DNA from: Celeribacter ethanolicus | GTDB lineage: Bacteria > Pseudomonadota > Alphaproteobacteria > Rhodobacterales > Rhodobacteraceae | Reading direction: 5' to 3' | DNA length: 64,000 bases | Assembly: GCF_001550095.1 (NCBI RefSeq) | Contig: NZ_LRUC01000033.1 | Location: forward strand, 1-64,000 | Program-made: the position numbers and the translations under genes | Notes under the pieces: model-generated | What the model was told of the DNA's origin: nothing | Databases searched by the model: none | Seen by the model: the letters and a program-made list of their open reading frames with translations, nothing else | In this document: positions 15,845-23,953 of the stretch, piece after piece | Numbering within the stretch: position 1 is the stretch's first letter | Layout: each line of letters begins with the position of its first letter

Positions 15845-16069
15845 GTCAGCCCTGCGCGGCCTTCAAGAGATGGGCAGGCCGTCAAAGCGGTTGCCCCTGC
15901 AAGGTCGGCAGGGAACCTATTTCCGCCGGCGACAAAGCCGCCTTTGCATCGCGAGACAAATAGCTTCCCTGCCGACCTCCTCCACGCTGTTCCGGCCCCG
16001 GTGAAGCCGGGGTGAAGGGGCAACCGCCCCGACGGCTCGGGTCTGCCCATGAAGGCCGCGCGGGATGAC
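15845..16069. repeat. Large imperfect inverted repeat (225 bp) between the toprim and DUF2493 genes
   Basis: The left arm (15845-15922) and right arm (15958-16069) are reverse complements in four successive blocks. From the outside in these are GTCAgCCCtGCGCGGCCTTC, then TGGGCAG..GCCGTC, then GCGGTTGCCCCT / AGGGGCAACCGC (15887-15898 with 16016-16027), then GGTCGGCAGGGAAcCTATTT (15903-15922) against 15958-15977 with one mismatch. The right arm carries an extra segment with its own hairpin CCCCGG/CCGGGG (15996-16012). The centre is about 35 bp. No gene is present in 15738-16103. Confidence 0.8.
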
Positions 16070-16103
16070 GCGCGGACGAGACAGGCCCGGAGGCAAGAAA
16101 CCG

Positions 16104-17036
16104 ATGACGATCCATACCCACGACGACGCGTATGAACCCGCCCATAGCGCATCCCAGACCGCCCATGCGCTCGACGAGCTGCAGCTGTATGGCTACCGCC
16201 CCTTCGACGAGCCCGATCCGCGCCCGATGCCCGATGGGCAGCGCCTCGCGGTCGCCGTCGCCGACATCTTCGACGCCCTCGTCGCGACCCTGGAAGACAC
16301 CCGTATGGAACCCGATCTCGAAGAGGTGCTCTGGGGCCAGGTCAACCTTTTCCACCGCGCCACGGCCCGGATCGAGCGGTCGCTCGATGAGAACGAACAG
16401 GCGCAGCGCCGCCTCCAACGCGAGCAGGACGGCTCGGAGGTGAAATCCGTCGAGCTCGAGCGCCTGACGGCCGAAGGCCTGACCCTCGTCGAACGGCGGA
16501 ACTGCATGGACATGATGCGCGATCACGCCGCATCCGAGTTTGTTCAGCACACGGGATCGACCTGGCGCCCCCGCACCGGCTCGATGGTGAACCGCCAGCA
16601 CATGACCGCCGCCCTGATCGACAGCCGCGATTTCCTGGCCGCCAAGCGCCGCGCAGAGACCGAGGTGATGTTGCCCGCTGGCCCCAAGGTCGCCCTCACC
16701 GGCGGGACCGATTTCAACGATCACCGCCTGATCTGGGGCAAGCTCGACCAGGTCCGGACCAAGTATCCCGACATGGTCCTCCTGCACGGTGGCAGCCCGA
16801 AGGGCGCAGAGCTCATCGCCGCCAAATGGGCCGAAGCCCGGGGCGTGACGCAGGTGGCCTTCAAGCCCGACTGGACCAAGCACGCCAAGGCCGCGCCCTT
16901 CAAGCGCAACGACGCGATGCTGGATGTGCTCCCGGTCGGGGTCCTCGTCTTCCCCGGAACCGGTATCCAGGAAAACCTCGCCGACAAGGCCAAAAAGCTG
17001 GGCATCCCGGTCATGAAGTTCGAGAAGGGGGCGTGA
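16104..17036 (+). CDS. DUF2493 domain protein
   Basis: A 310-residue protein. The first 180 residues are helical and charged, with a probable coiled coil around ARIERSLDENEQAQRRLQRE. The C-terminal 120 residues hold the DUF2493 domain: KVALTGGTDFNDHRLIWGKL, then LLHGGSPKGAELIAAKWAEA, a Rossmann-like fold related to the nucleotide-binding SLOG/DprA group. Catalytic or ligand details are unknown. ATG 16104 is chosen because GGAGG lies 10 nt upstream. The leader folds just before that site (CCGCGCG/CGCGCGG at 16055-16074) and overlaps the right arm of the large inverted repeat. Related proteins are frequent on roseobacter plasmids. Confidence 0.85.
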   Translation: MTIHTHDDAYEPAHSASQTAHALDELQLYGYRPFDEPDPRPMPDGQRLAVAVADIFDALVATLEDTRMEPDLEEVLWGQVNLFHRATARIERSLDENEQAQRRLQREQDGSEVKSVELERLTAEGLTLVERRNCMDMMRDHAASEFVQHTGSTWRPRTGSMVNRQHMTAALIDSRDFLAAKRRAETEVMLPAGPKVALTGGTDFNDHRLIWGKLDQVRTKYPDMVLLHGGSPKGAELIAAKWAEARGVTQVAFKPDWTKHAKAAPFKRNDAMLDVLPVGVLVFPGTGIQENLADKAKKLGIPVMKFEKGA

Positions 17037-17120
17037 GCCCCCTCTTTCTTTTCGGGATAGAACATAGTGGAAACGTCGAAGAGCGCTTGATATTGTGGTT
17101 TGGAGAGAGGCGTCAACAAC

Positions 17121-17381
17121 ATGTTCGACATATCGCGGCAAATGGAAGTGTTCCCGACGACGGTCGATCTCAAGCGGATCGACCCGTCTCTCAACATGCG
17201 GCGCTTCTATCGAATGAGCGTTCAGCCGGACCTGTTTGGCGGCGCATGCCTTGTGCGGGAATGGGGCCGTATCGGGTTTCGAGGGCAGATGATGGTCGAG
17301 ACGCACCCTGATGAAGGCAACGCCATCACCGCGTTGATGAAGCTGGCAGCGGTGAAGAAGCGGAGGGGTTACGTTCAGTGA
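17121..17381 (+). CDS. Small WGR domain protein
   Basis: An 86-residue protein consisting almost only of a WGR domain: FYRMSVQPDLFGGACLVREW followed by GRIGFRGQMMVETHPDEGNA. The conserved Trp-Gly-Arg is at about residues 49-51. WGR domains bind nucleic acid ends in PARP-type and other proteins; stand-alone versions like this are common in alphaproteobacteria and of unknown role. The ribosome binding site is weak (GGAGAG, 13 nt before ATG 17121). Upstream at 17051 the sequence GAACATAGTGGAAAC resembles a degenerate LexA half-site pair. It is convergent with hsdR, 49 nt apart. Confidence 0.85.
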   Translation: MFDISRQMEVFPTTVDLKRIDPSLNMRRFYRMSVQPDLFGGACLVREWGRIGFRGQMMVETHPDEGNAITALMKLAAVKKRRGYVQ

Positions 17382-17430
17382 TCGATCTTGGACGCAGCCA
17401 TTTTCTCATCGCATTTAGAGTTCTGCTGGA

Positions 17431-20400
17431 TCAATTGGAAGTGAGGTCCAACGCCTCGCCCCGCTTTAGTATCTCGTAGATCACCCCTTCGAGGATAGGA
17501 AGGGCCTGGCGATCCTTGCTAAGGAGAAGCGTGGCGAGCGCACTATGCGAAGACATTGCCCGGACCACTGCCGCCTGCACCGCGCCGGGGAGGTTCCCCT
17601 TCATCGCTTGATCCTTACTGTTATTATCGATCTGAGCCATCACAACCGGGTTCTGGCGGGTAATCGCTGCAACCTGGTTCACGAAGGCGACCTGGTCCTC
17701 GATCGGGGTGGCCTCCCCAAAGAGGCTGTTCAGGCGTTCGATGAGCTCCTGCATGTAGACCGGTAGGGCACCGGGCCGTCCCCCGCCGCCGCCGCCCTTT
17801 ATGGGGTCGAGGGTGGGGGGCTCCTCATCCTCGCCGTTGCTAGCCTCCTCTCGCTCCACGATGTCATAGCCGGTCAGCGCGATTCCGTGCAGGTCGATCT
17901 CGGACGCTGGAACCCCATCCAGTCGGTTCGCGAGCAGTTTCGAGAAGGCCGCGAAGACCTCAAGGTCCGGATCGCCGAGATCGACCAACTGCGCGACATA
18001 GGCGTAAAGGCGTCCGAACCGGGCTAGGCCTGCCTTGAAATCCGTCAGCGACACGATCGCTGTCTCGACCTGTTCGCGCTCATGATCGGCGCGTTTCATC
18101 CCGTCTTCGTTCCCGGTCGCCTTCGCCTTCTGCCAGGCGTCCTCGGCCTCTGAGGCGCGGTTTCGAAGTTCCGTGAGCCGATGGTTATAGGCGTCGGTCG
18201 GTTCCTGCGTCGCGGCGTACATCGCCTTGTGCGCCGCCTCGTCATCCGTGCCGCTGGCGGCGGCCGTCGCTGTCCGAAACCGGGCCTTCTGGAAGTCGAG
18301 GACGTGTGTCTCGTCATAGACCCCCTGATCGTCGAGGAACTCCTTCAGGTCATAGACGACGTTGAGGTCCTGCACCTCCTCGATCTTGGCGCCCCGGTCA
18401 TACTGGGCGAAGGCGGCCCGTACCACTTCCGGGTCGTTGATGAAGTCGATGATGAAGGTCTGGTCCTTCCCGGGAAAGGTCCGGTTCAGACGGGAGAAGG
18501 TCTGGACGATCTCGACCGCGTTCGCGATCTTCTTGTCTACATACATTGCGACTAGCTTCGGCTGGTCGAATCCGGTCTGGAACTTGTTCGCCACCAGCAT
18601 GACCCGGTATTCCGGCCGGTCGAAGACGTGGCGCAGGTCCTTGCCGCCCGCGTCCGGGTTCATGTTCGCTTCGGTAAACTCCGCATCCTCCTCAACGACG
18701 AATGCATCCCCTTGCAATAGGTCGTCATTCGGGTGCATGACCTCTCGCCCGGTCAGTTTGCCCGAAAAGGCGACGAGGGCCCGGATGTACCCGTATTCCG
18801 GGTTCGCCGCGATGAAGGCGTCGAACGCCCGCTTGTACCGGACTGCAGAGGCCCGGGAGCTGGTGACCACCATGGCCTTCGCTTTCCCGTCCAGCAGGTG
18901 GGCCACGTTCTTCGAGAAGTGCTCGATGATGAAACGGACCTTCTGTGTGACGTTGGTCGGGTGCAGCGTCATCCACTTCGCCAAGGCCCGCTTCGCCGCC
19001 TTCCCATCAACCCGCTTCTCCTCGACGATCTCCTGCCCGAGGTTGAAGGCCGTCTTGTAGGGGACGTAGCCGCGAAGCACGTCGAGGATGAACCCTTCAT
19101 CGATCGCCTGGCGCATCTCGTATTTGTGGAACGAGACCGGGAGGTTGTCCTCCGCGGCGGGCCTTGTCGGGTCCGCCGGGCGCCCAAAGAGCATCATGGT
19201 CGAGTGTTTTGGGGTCGCGGTGAAGGCGAAATGGGACACGTTCGCCGGGCGCTTCCGGGACCGCTGGACCTCCAGAAGGATGTCCTCGACCGTCATCTCC
19301 GACATATCCTGCTTGGCTGACAGGGCCAGTGTTGCCTGCAGTTTCGAGGCCGTGTTTCCAGTCTGGGAATTATGCGCCTCGTCGATGATCACCGCGAAGT
19401 TCCGGTCCCGGAGGGACTTTTCGGTCAGGATCGCCTCCATCGCGAAGGGGAAGGTCTGGATGGTTACCACGATAATGGGTGTGCCCTTCAGCATTGCCTC
19501 GCTGAGCTGCTCGCTCTTCGACTTCGACGACGTCTCCCTATCGATCGCCGCGATCAGCCCCTTCTGGTGGTCGATCTGCTGGACAGCGTCCTGTAGCTGT
19601 CCGTCCAGAACGTTCCGGTCTGTTACGATGATCACCGTGTCGAAGATCGGAGCCCCGTCGTCCCGGCGCAGCTTCACCAGGTCATGCGCCGTCCATGCGA
19701 TGGTCGAGGTTTTTCCGGACCCGGCGCTGTGCTCGCAAAGGTAGGGATGTCCCGGCCCCTTCACCTTCGCGTCTGCGATCATCTTGTTGACCGCGTCGAA
19801 CTGGTGGAACCGGGGGAAGATCAGGGTCTCTTTGACCGACCAGTTCCCCTTCAAGTCGACCACATTCTTCTTCTCGACATAGACGAAGCTGTGGAAGATC
19901 CGCAGGAACGCGTCCGGCTGGCAGATCTCCTCCCAGAAGTAGGCGACTGGGTACTCCCCATCGGCCCGGGCCGCGTTACCAGCCCGACCGTCATTCCCCT
20001 TGTTGAAGGGAAGAAAGAAGGTGTCCTCCCCCGCAAGCTTGGTGGTCATCCAGATCTCGCTGTCGGACATCGCGAAATGGACAACCGCGCCGCGATGCTG
20101 CGTCAGAAGCGGATGCTTGCGTTTCGTGACCGGGTCTACGGGCAAGCGGTCGCGCCGGTACTGGGCCTTTGCGTGTTCGACCGACTGGGTGAAATCAGTC
20201 TTCAGCTCGACCGTCGCCAGCGGCAGGCCGTTCAGGAACAGCCCGAGGTCTATGGCGAGCTCGCGGCCCGGGTGATATTTCAGCTGCGGCACGACCCGCA
20301 GCCGGTTCGACGCGTAGCGGTGCATGACCTTCTCGTTGCGCTGGTCCTCCGGGGCCGCCTCGGACAGGTCGATGTGACCGGCGCCAGCGACCGAGAAGCC

Positions 20401-20664
20401 CCGGCGCAGGGTCTGTACCATTCCCTGTTTCTCCAGCGCGGTCTCCAGCCGGTCCATGACCACTGTAAGGGTCTTGTCGCCGTTCATCGCCTGAAGCCGG
20501 TCCCATTTCTGGGGCTGGGTGGCGCGCAGCCAGGCCTCCAGATCCTCCGGGTACATGGCGCGGTCGGCATCAAACGCGTCGGAGGCGCCGATCAGCCAGC
20601 CTGCGGCTGCGAGCTTTTGGACGATATAGGACTCGAGGTGCTTCTCGTGATGCAGGTCGCTCAT
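17431..20664 (-). CDS. hsdR: Type I restriction enzyme, HsdR (motor/nuclease) subunit
   Basis: A 1077-residue protein. The N-terminal nuclease core has D139 and E153-x-K155 (ATVELKT). Walker A SAGSGKT is at about residues 313-319 and the DEAH box IIDEAHN at 428-431. Later come helicase motifs such as NKFQTGFDQPKLVAMYVDK and FSRLNRTFPGK. It translocates DNA using ATP and cleaves unmethylated DNA in complex with HsdM and HsdS. The start at 20664 (MSDLHHEKHLE) overlaps the GIY-YIG gene stop by 4 nt; a frame 25 codons longer lies inside that gene. The C-terminal 120 residues carry a helical region typical of HsdM contact. Confidence 0.95.
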   Translation of the reverse strand: MSDLHHEKHLESYIVQKLAAAGWLIGASDAFDADRAMYPEDLEAWLRATQPQKWDRLQAMNGDKTLTVVMDRLETALEKQGMVQTLRRGFSVAGAGHIDLSEAAPEDQRNEKVMHRYASNRLRVVPQLKYHPGRELAIDLGLFLNGLPLATVELKTDFTQSVEHAKAQYRRDRLPVDPVTKRKHPLLTQHRGAVVHFAMSDSEIWMTTKLAGEDTFFLPFNKGNDGRAGNAARADGEYPVAYFWEEICQPDAFLRIFHSFVYVEKKNVVDLKGNWSVKETLIFPRFHQFDAVNKMIADAKVKGPGHPYLCEHSAGSGKTSTIAWTAHDLVKLRRDDGAPIFDTVIIVTDRNVLDGQLQDAVQQIDHQKGLIAAIDRETSSKSKSEQLSEAMLKGTPIIVVTIQTFPFAMEAILTEKSLRDRNFAVIIDEAHNSQTGNTASKLQATLALSAKQDMSEMTVEDILLEVQRSRKRPANVSHFAFTATPKHSTMMLFGRPADPTRPAAEDNLPVSFHKYEMRQAIDEGFILDVLRGYVPYKTAFNLGQEIVEEKRVDGKAAKRALAKWMTLHPTNVTQKVRFIIEHFSKNVAHLLDGKAKAMVVTSSRASAVRYKRAFDAFIAANPEYGYIRALVAFSGKLTGREVMHPNDDLLQGDAFVVEEDAEFTEANMNPDAGGKDLRHVFDRPEYRVMLVANKFQTGFDQPKLVAMYVDKKIANAVEIVQTFSRLNRTFPGKDQTFIIDFINDPEVVRAAFAQYDRGAKIEEVQDLNVVYDLKEFLDDQGVYDETHVLDFQKARFRTATAAASGTDDEAAHKAMYAATQEPTDAYNHRLTELRNRASEAEDAWQKAKATGNEDGMKRADHEREQVETAIVSLTDFKAGLARFGRLYAYVAQLVDLGDPDLEVFAAFSKLLANRLDGVPASEIDLHGIALTGYDIVEREEASNGEDEEPPTLDPIKGGGGGGRPGALPVYMQELIERLNSLFGEATPIEDQVAFVNQVAAITRQNPVVMAQIDNNSKDQAMKGNLPGAVQAAVVRAMSSHSALATLLLSKDRQALPILEGVIYEILKRGEALDLTSN

Positions 20665-21587
20665 TCCGTCACCTCCGTACCGCCGGCCTGCGCCTGCTGC
20701 CACTCGTGATAATTCAGCTTCGAACCCCGGACCTTCCACTCAAGCCGTCCGTTGCTGTTCCGGTCCAGCACGACAGCCGCCGCGGCCGAGGGGCTGCTGA
20801 ACGGCCAAGGCCTCGCGAAACGCATCCTGTCCTCCGCGTGCGGGATCAGGACGCCCTCGGCGATCATCTTGTCCTTCAGCCCGCCGTAGCTCTGCTGAAC
20901 ATATCCGGTCCCGATCAGGGCCTCGGAACCTTCCAGCACGACAAACTCCCCGTCTTCTTCGACGGCGGTCGCCTGAACGCCGCTCTTGTGACGGATCTCG
21001 AAATGAACCTCTTCGGCGGTCCGGTCTTCGGCGGGTTTCTCGACCTGCGTCACGGCCCGGGGCTGTGGCTTGAGCATATCAAGCCCGATCACCGGCAGGA
21101 TGATCTTCAGGTTCGACAGGAACTGTTCCATGTTCGCGACATCCGCCTCGGGCAGGCGGCGACGGTCGGTGTCGGGCTGGGTCCCGTTATCCAGCGTCAC
21201 CCGGCCCGCCTGCGCGGTCAGGCGGATCAGTCGCGCCTCGAGGTATTCGGCATGTCCCTTGGACAGGTCGTCGTCGCTGGTGGTGACGGTGATCGCGGTT
21301 TCCCAGAAGTCGCGCTTCTTCGCGCTCTGTTCGATCCGTTCGGAGACGGAGTTTCCCGACCCGATATAAACCCGCGTCACGCCGGGCTTGTCCGGGTCCG
21401 GGCCGGACAGTATGTAGACCCCGGTCCGGTCAACCTCGGACCGGGCTGTCAAATCGCCGAAGGCCGAGGCTCCGCTGACGAACAAAAGGCCTGTCCAGCC
21501 GTGGATCGTGGCCTTGCGCAGGCCCGTTGGCTTCCCGTCGACCAGGAAAAGCTGGATGGTACGCCCGAAGGTCTCTCCGGTTGTCAT
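20661..21587 (-). CDS. GIY-YIG nuclease-like protein with DUF4357 C-terminus
   Basis: A 308-residue protein. The GIY-YIG domain occupies residues 53-140: TGVYILSGPD at 55, RVYIGSGNSVSERIEQS at 72 with the catalytic-type Arg at 85, and EYLEARLIRL with the expected Glu. The C-terminus (about 205-260) has EFVVLEGSEALIGTGYVQQS, the DUF4357 pattern. Such proteins are often found inside type I restriction loci; whether they cut DNA or regulate the system is unclear. It overlaps hsdR by 4 nt and ends the accessory pair inserted between hsdS and hsdR. Confidence 0.85.
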   Translation of the reverse strand: MTTGETFGRTIQLFLVDGKPTGLRKATIHGWTGLLFVSGASAFGDLTARSEVDRTGVYILSGPDPDKPGVTRVYIGSGNSVSERIEQSAKKRDFWETAITVTTSDDDLSKGHAEYLEARLIRLTAQAGRVTLDNGTQPDTDRRRLPEADVANMEQFLSNLKIILPVIGLDMLKPQPRAVTQVEKPAEDRTAEEVHFEIRHKSGVQATAVEEDGEFVVLEGSEALIGTGYVQQSYGGLKDKMIAEGVLIPHAEDRMRFARPWPFSSPSAAAAVVLDRNSNGRLEWKVRGSKLNYHEWQQAQAGGTEVTE

Positions 21588-21642
21588 GCGGCCACCTCTT
21601 TCATAAGTCTTGCCAGCTCTGATCGGGTTGAAAACGGCATTC

Positions 21643-22545
21643 TCATATCTTCCATACCGCTCTGGCGCGCCAATCCGCCGGAAAGCCCATACTCGCAGGA
21701 TCGGCCAACGGGCAGCCGTCGATCAGCGCAACGAGGCGCTGTTTCCACTCATTGCCCGGTGCGATCAGGGCCAGCAGGTAATCGAGCATCACCAGAGTGT
21801 TGTGCAGATAGCGCGGATCGGCATCCCGCATCGCAACGGGCAGCTTGGCGGGGTATTTCGGAACAGTCATCTTCACTGTGAAGCGCTTGTTCCACAGCCT
21901 GCCATGGTGGGCGCATATGTTGCGCACGTGGCTGATATGGTGGGCGAAAGACGTGACGACCCTTTCGTCCAGTGCGAAGAGGGCTGCAATGGCGTTTCTA
22001 TCGCCGCGCAACTTCAGATCGCTGTAGAATTTCGAAAGTAGACCGAACGACATGACCTCTGCCGCCATCCAGACCGGCGGCAGCTTCGGCGAGGTGTATT
22101 TGTCGCGATAGTGAGTAGCGAAGGTGTCGCGCGAGCGGCTGAATTCCTTGTTCAACTCGGCAACGGCAGAGGCATGACGCCCGATATGGGCATAGTTGCC
22201 CTGTTCGAGATAGCCATGGGGCCCATAGGTCATCGCCATGTGATGTGCCCATTGCGCGCGCAGGGCTACTTCGACCCGCTCGATGGCGTCGAGGACCAGC
22301 AGCCGCAATTCACGGTCGAAGATGTAGAGTGTCAGCACATCCTCGAAGGTTGTCCCGTCACGAAAGGCGTGATCGCCGTTGTTCGCGGCGGGCACCTCGA
22401 AGGGAAGCCAGTAGGCCCGCAGCCTGTAGTAGGAGATGAAGCTGAGGTAGTGCTGTGCCTGGGCTTCGTCCCCTACAATCATGCCGCGACGTTTGAGGAG
22501 TTCGATCTGATCTGGCACAGAAACGGCGGGTTTTTCAAACTTCAT
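21643..22545 (-). CDS. Abi family protein (Abi_2, AbiD/AbiF-like) with HEPN motif
   Basis: A 300-residue protein with the Abi_2 signature [19 protein letters not shown] near residue 32, [20 protein letters not shown] near 76, and [18 protein letters not shown] near 206. RNICAH fits the R-x4-H catalytic motif of HEPN RNases (R208, H213). Characterised relatives abort phage infection. It lies between hsdS and the GIY-YIG gene, all on the minus strand, so it is probably expressed with the restriction system. A 7 bp hairpin abuts its start codon and may limit translation. Confidence 0.9.
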   Translation of the reverse strand: MKFEKPAVSVPDQIELLKRRGMIVGDEAQAQHYLSFISYYRLRAYWLPFEVPAANNGDHAFRDGTTFEDVLTLYIFDRELRLLVLDAIERVEVALRAQWAHHMAMTYGPHGYLEQGNYAHIGRHASAVAELNKEFSRSRDTFATHYRDKYTSPKLPPVWMAAEVMSFGLLSKFYSDLKLRGDRNAIAALFALDERVVTSFAHHISHVRNICAHHGRLWNKRFTVKMTVPKYPAKLPVAMRDADPRYLHNTLVMLDYLLALIAPGNEWKQRLVALIDGCPLADPASMGFPADWRARAVWKI

Positions 22546-22563
22546 GCGGCACCCCCGTGCCGC
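22546..22563 (-). promoter_or_regulatory. Hairpin touching the Abi start codon
   Basis: GCGGCAC and GTGCCGC (7 bp perfect stem, 4 nt loop) end exactly one base before the abi ATG. A stem at this place would hide the ribosome binding region. Confidence 0.45.
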
Positions 22564-22711
22564 GAAAGCGATACCCTGAAAACAAGTAACCCGCCGGGGT
22601 GCGCAGTGCGAAACCGAGGTTCCGTCCGAGGCGTGGCGGGTCTTGTTGAGACATTAGATAGGGCAGGAATCCTACCAAAGCAATAAGAAACCGACCGGTC
22701 CGCGCCAAAAG

Positions 22712-23953
22712 TCATGCCGCCGCCCTCACGTCAATCTTCCCGGTCACGGCGGCGGTGATCAGCGCCGAACGCTTCTCGCGGAGTAACTCGATGCTACGCT
22801 CGGTCAGGGTGATCAGGCCATCGATGCGGGCGGTTTCCGCGTCGATCTCAGACAGGATGCGGTCCTGTTCCTCCAGCGGCGGCAGGCAGACCTTCAGCGC
22901 CCGGAAGTGATCCCAGTAGAGGCGCATCCGGAAATCCGCGATGCCGCGCGAGAACCTGCGGATTTCCTCGGCCGCGCTCTTAGTGTGCAGAAGGTGTTCG
23001 ATGAACTTGGTCCGGAACCTGGTGACAGGAGCAGCGACCACATAGGCTGGGCTGACCAACCCCTTGACCGCGACCGCCCCGAACGCGCCCTGCCATGCGC
23101 GCATCATGTTGTAGACCAGATCACCGGGCGCGACGCCCTGGTATTTAGTCCGGTCCTCGCTGAGGGCGACCTTCCGGTCCCGGTCCTCATCGGCCAGTTC
23201 CCCGTCCGTCACACCGTCGTGGATGGAGACGGACAGGACCGGCAGGGCCGGGTCCGCCGGGCGCGAGACCTCGCGGAACAGGGCCGCGATGCGCAGCACA
23301 TCCCAATGGGCGGGCACACGGCCCAGCCAGTCCACGCCCGAGTCCTTCATCGGCGCGTCCGGGTCGATGCCCTTGGTCACCGCATGGGTGATCACGGCCG
23401 CCCGCTTTTCCTTCAGCAGCGCGATGAACCGGGTCTTCTTCTCGATCAAGCCGTCAATCAGACCGGTTTCGCGGTCCAGGAAGCGAGCGATGGCGGTTTG
23501 TGTTTCGATAGGAGGGGTTGGCACCTTTATGGAACCAACGAACCCCCACTCAGCCCTTGGCATCTTCGCGCCGGTTGTCGACCCATTTACTCGATCAATG
23601 AAGCCCGGCTCGAGAAGCTGATAAGCAGCAAATCGCGGCTCAATGTGGTCTTGAGGTCGAAGCGCCCAAAGATCGCCCACGGCTTCCCCCGCGTTTTCAG
23701 CAAGATAAACCTTCGCGAGATAAGGGCGCAGCTTCCCAAAAAGAATGTCGCCTCGTCTGAAATCAACGCCATCCCCGTCAAAGACGGACTCCGTTTCAAT
23801 AGCGCGCCCCGTCCAGCTCTCGATATTCTCCAAAGCCACGACCTTCCCGCCCTTCTTGGATTTTTCAGAGAGGCGACGAAGATTGTGCTTCAGGGGGATA
23901 TGCTTCCAGCCGATGGGTAAAGCAGTCCCGGAAATCACTTGCATCTCTGTCAT
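22712..23953 (-). CDS. hsdS: Type I restriction enzyme specificity subunit HsdS
   Basis: A 413-residue protein with two target-recognition domains, each followed by a conserved helix. The first ends TPPIETQTAIARFLDRETGL (about residues 170-190) and the second LPPLEEQDRILSEIDAETAR (about 355-375), each leading into IDGLI. This repeat organisation is the family hallmark; the two variable domains read the two halves of a bipartite DNA target. The target cannot be predicted here. It overlaps hsdM by 4 nt (ATGA) and is read after it. A gap of 166 nt then separates it from abi. Confidence 0.93.
   Translation of the reverse strand: MTEMQVISGTALPIGWKHIPLKHNLRRLSEKSKKGGKVVALENIESWTGRAIETESVFDGDGVDFRRGDILFGKLRPYLAKVYLAENAGEAVGDLWALRPQDHIEPRFAAYQLLEPGFIDRVNGSTTGAKMPRAEWGFVGSIKVPTPPIETQTAIARFLDRETGLIDGLIEKKTRFIALLKEKRAAVITHAVTKGIDPDAPMKDSGVDWLGRVPAHWDVLRIAALFREVSRPADPALPVLSVSIHDGVTDGELADEDRDRKVALSEDRTKYQGVAPGDLVYNMMRAWQGAFGAVAVKGLVSPAYVVAAPVTRFRTKFIEHLLHTKSAAEEIRRFSRGIADFRMRLYWDHFRALKVCLPPLEEQDRILSEIDAETARIDGLITLTERSIELLREKRSALITAAVTGKIDVRAAA

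Noticed and set aside
17041-17070. Second SOS-like box GAACATAGTGGAAAC upstream of the WGR gene
   Set aside because: One half-site is AAAC rather than GAAC; too degenerate to call as a feature.
15882-17306. 474-codon minus-strand frame over the DUF2493 gene
   Set aside because: It reads through the inverted repeat and the antisense of a conserved gene; composition is typical of an antisense shadow.
1250-23935. Exact 16-base match GGGTAAAGCAGTCCCG between the ssb upstream region (near 1251) and the hsdS start (near 23919)
   Set aside because: One 16-base match is expected at roughly this rate by chance in 64 kb, and the surroundings do not match.
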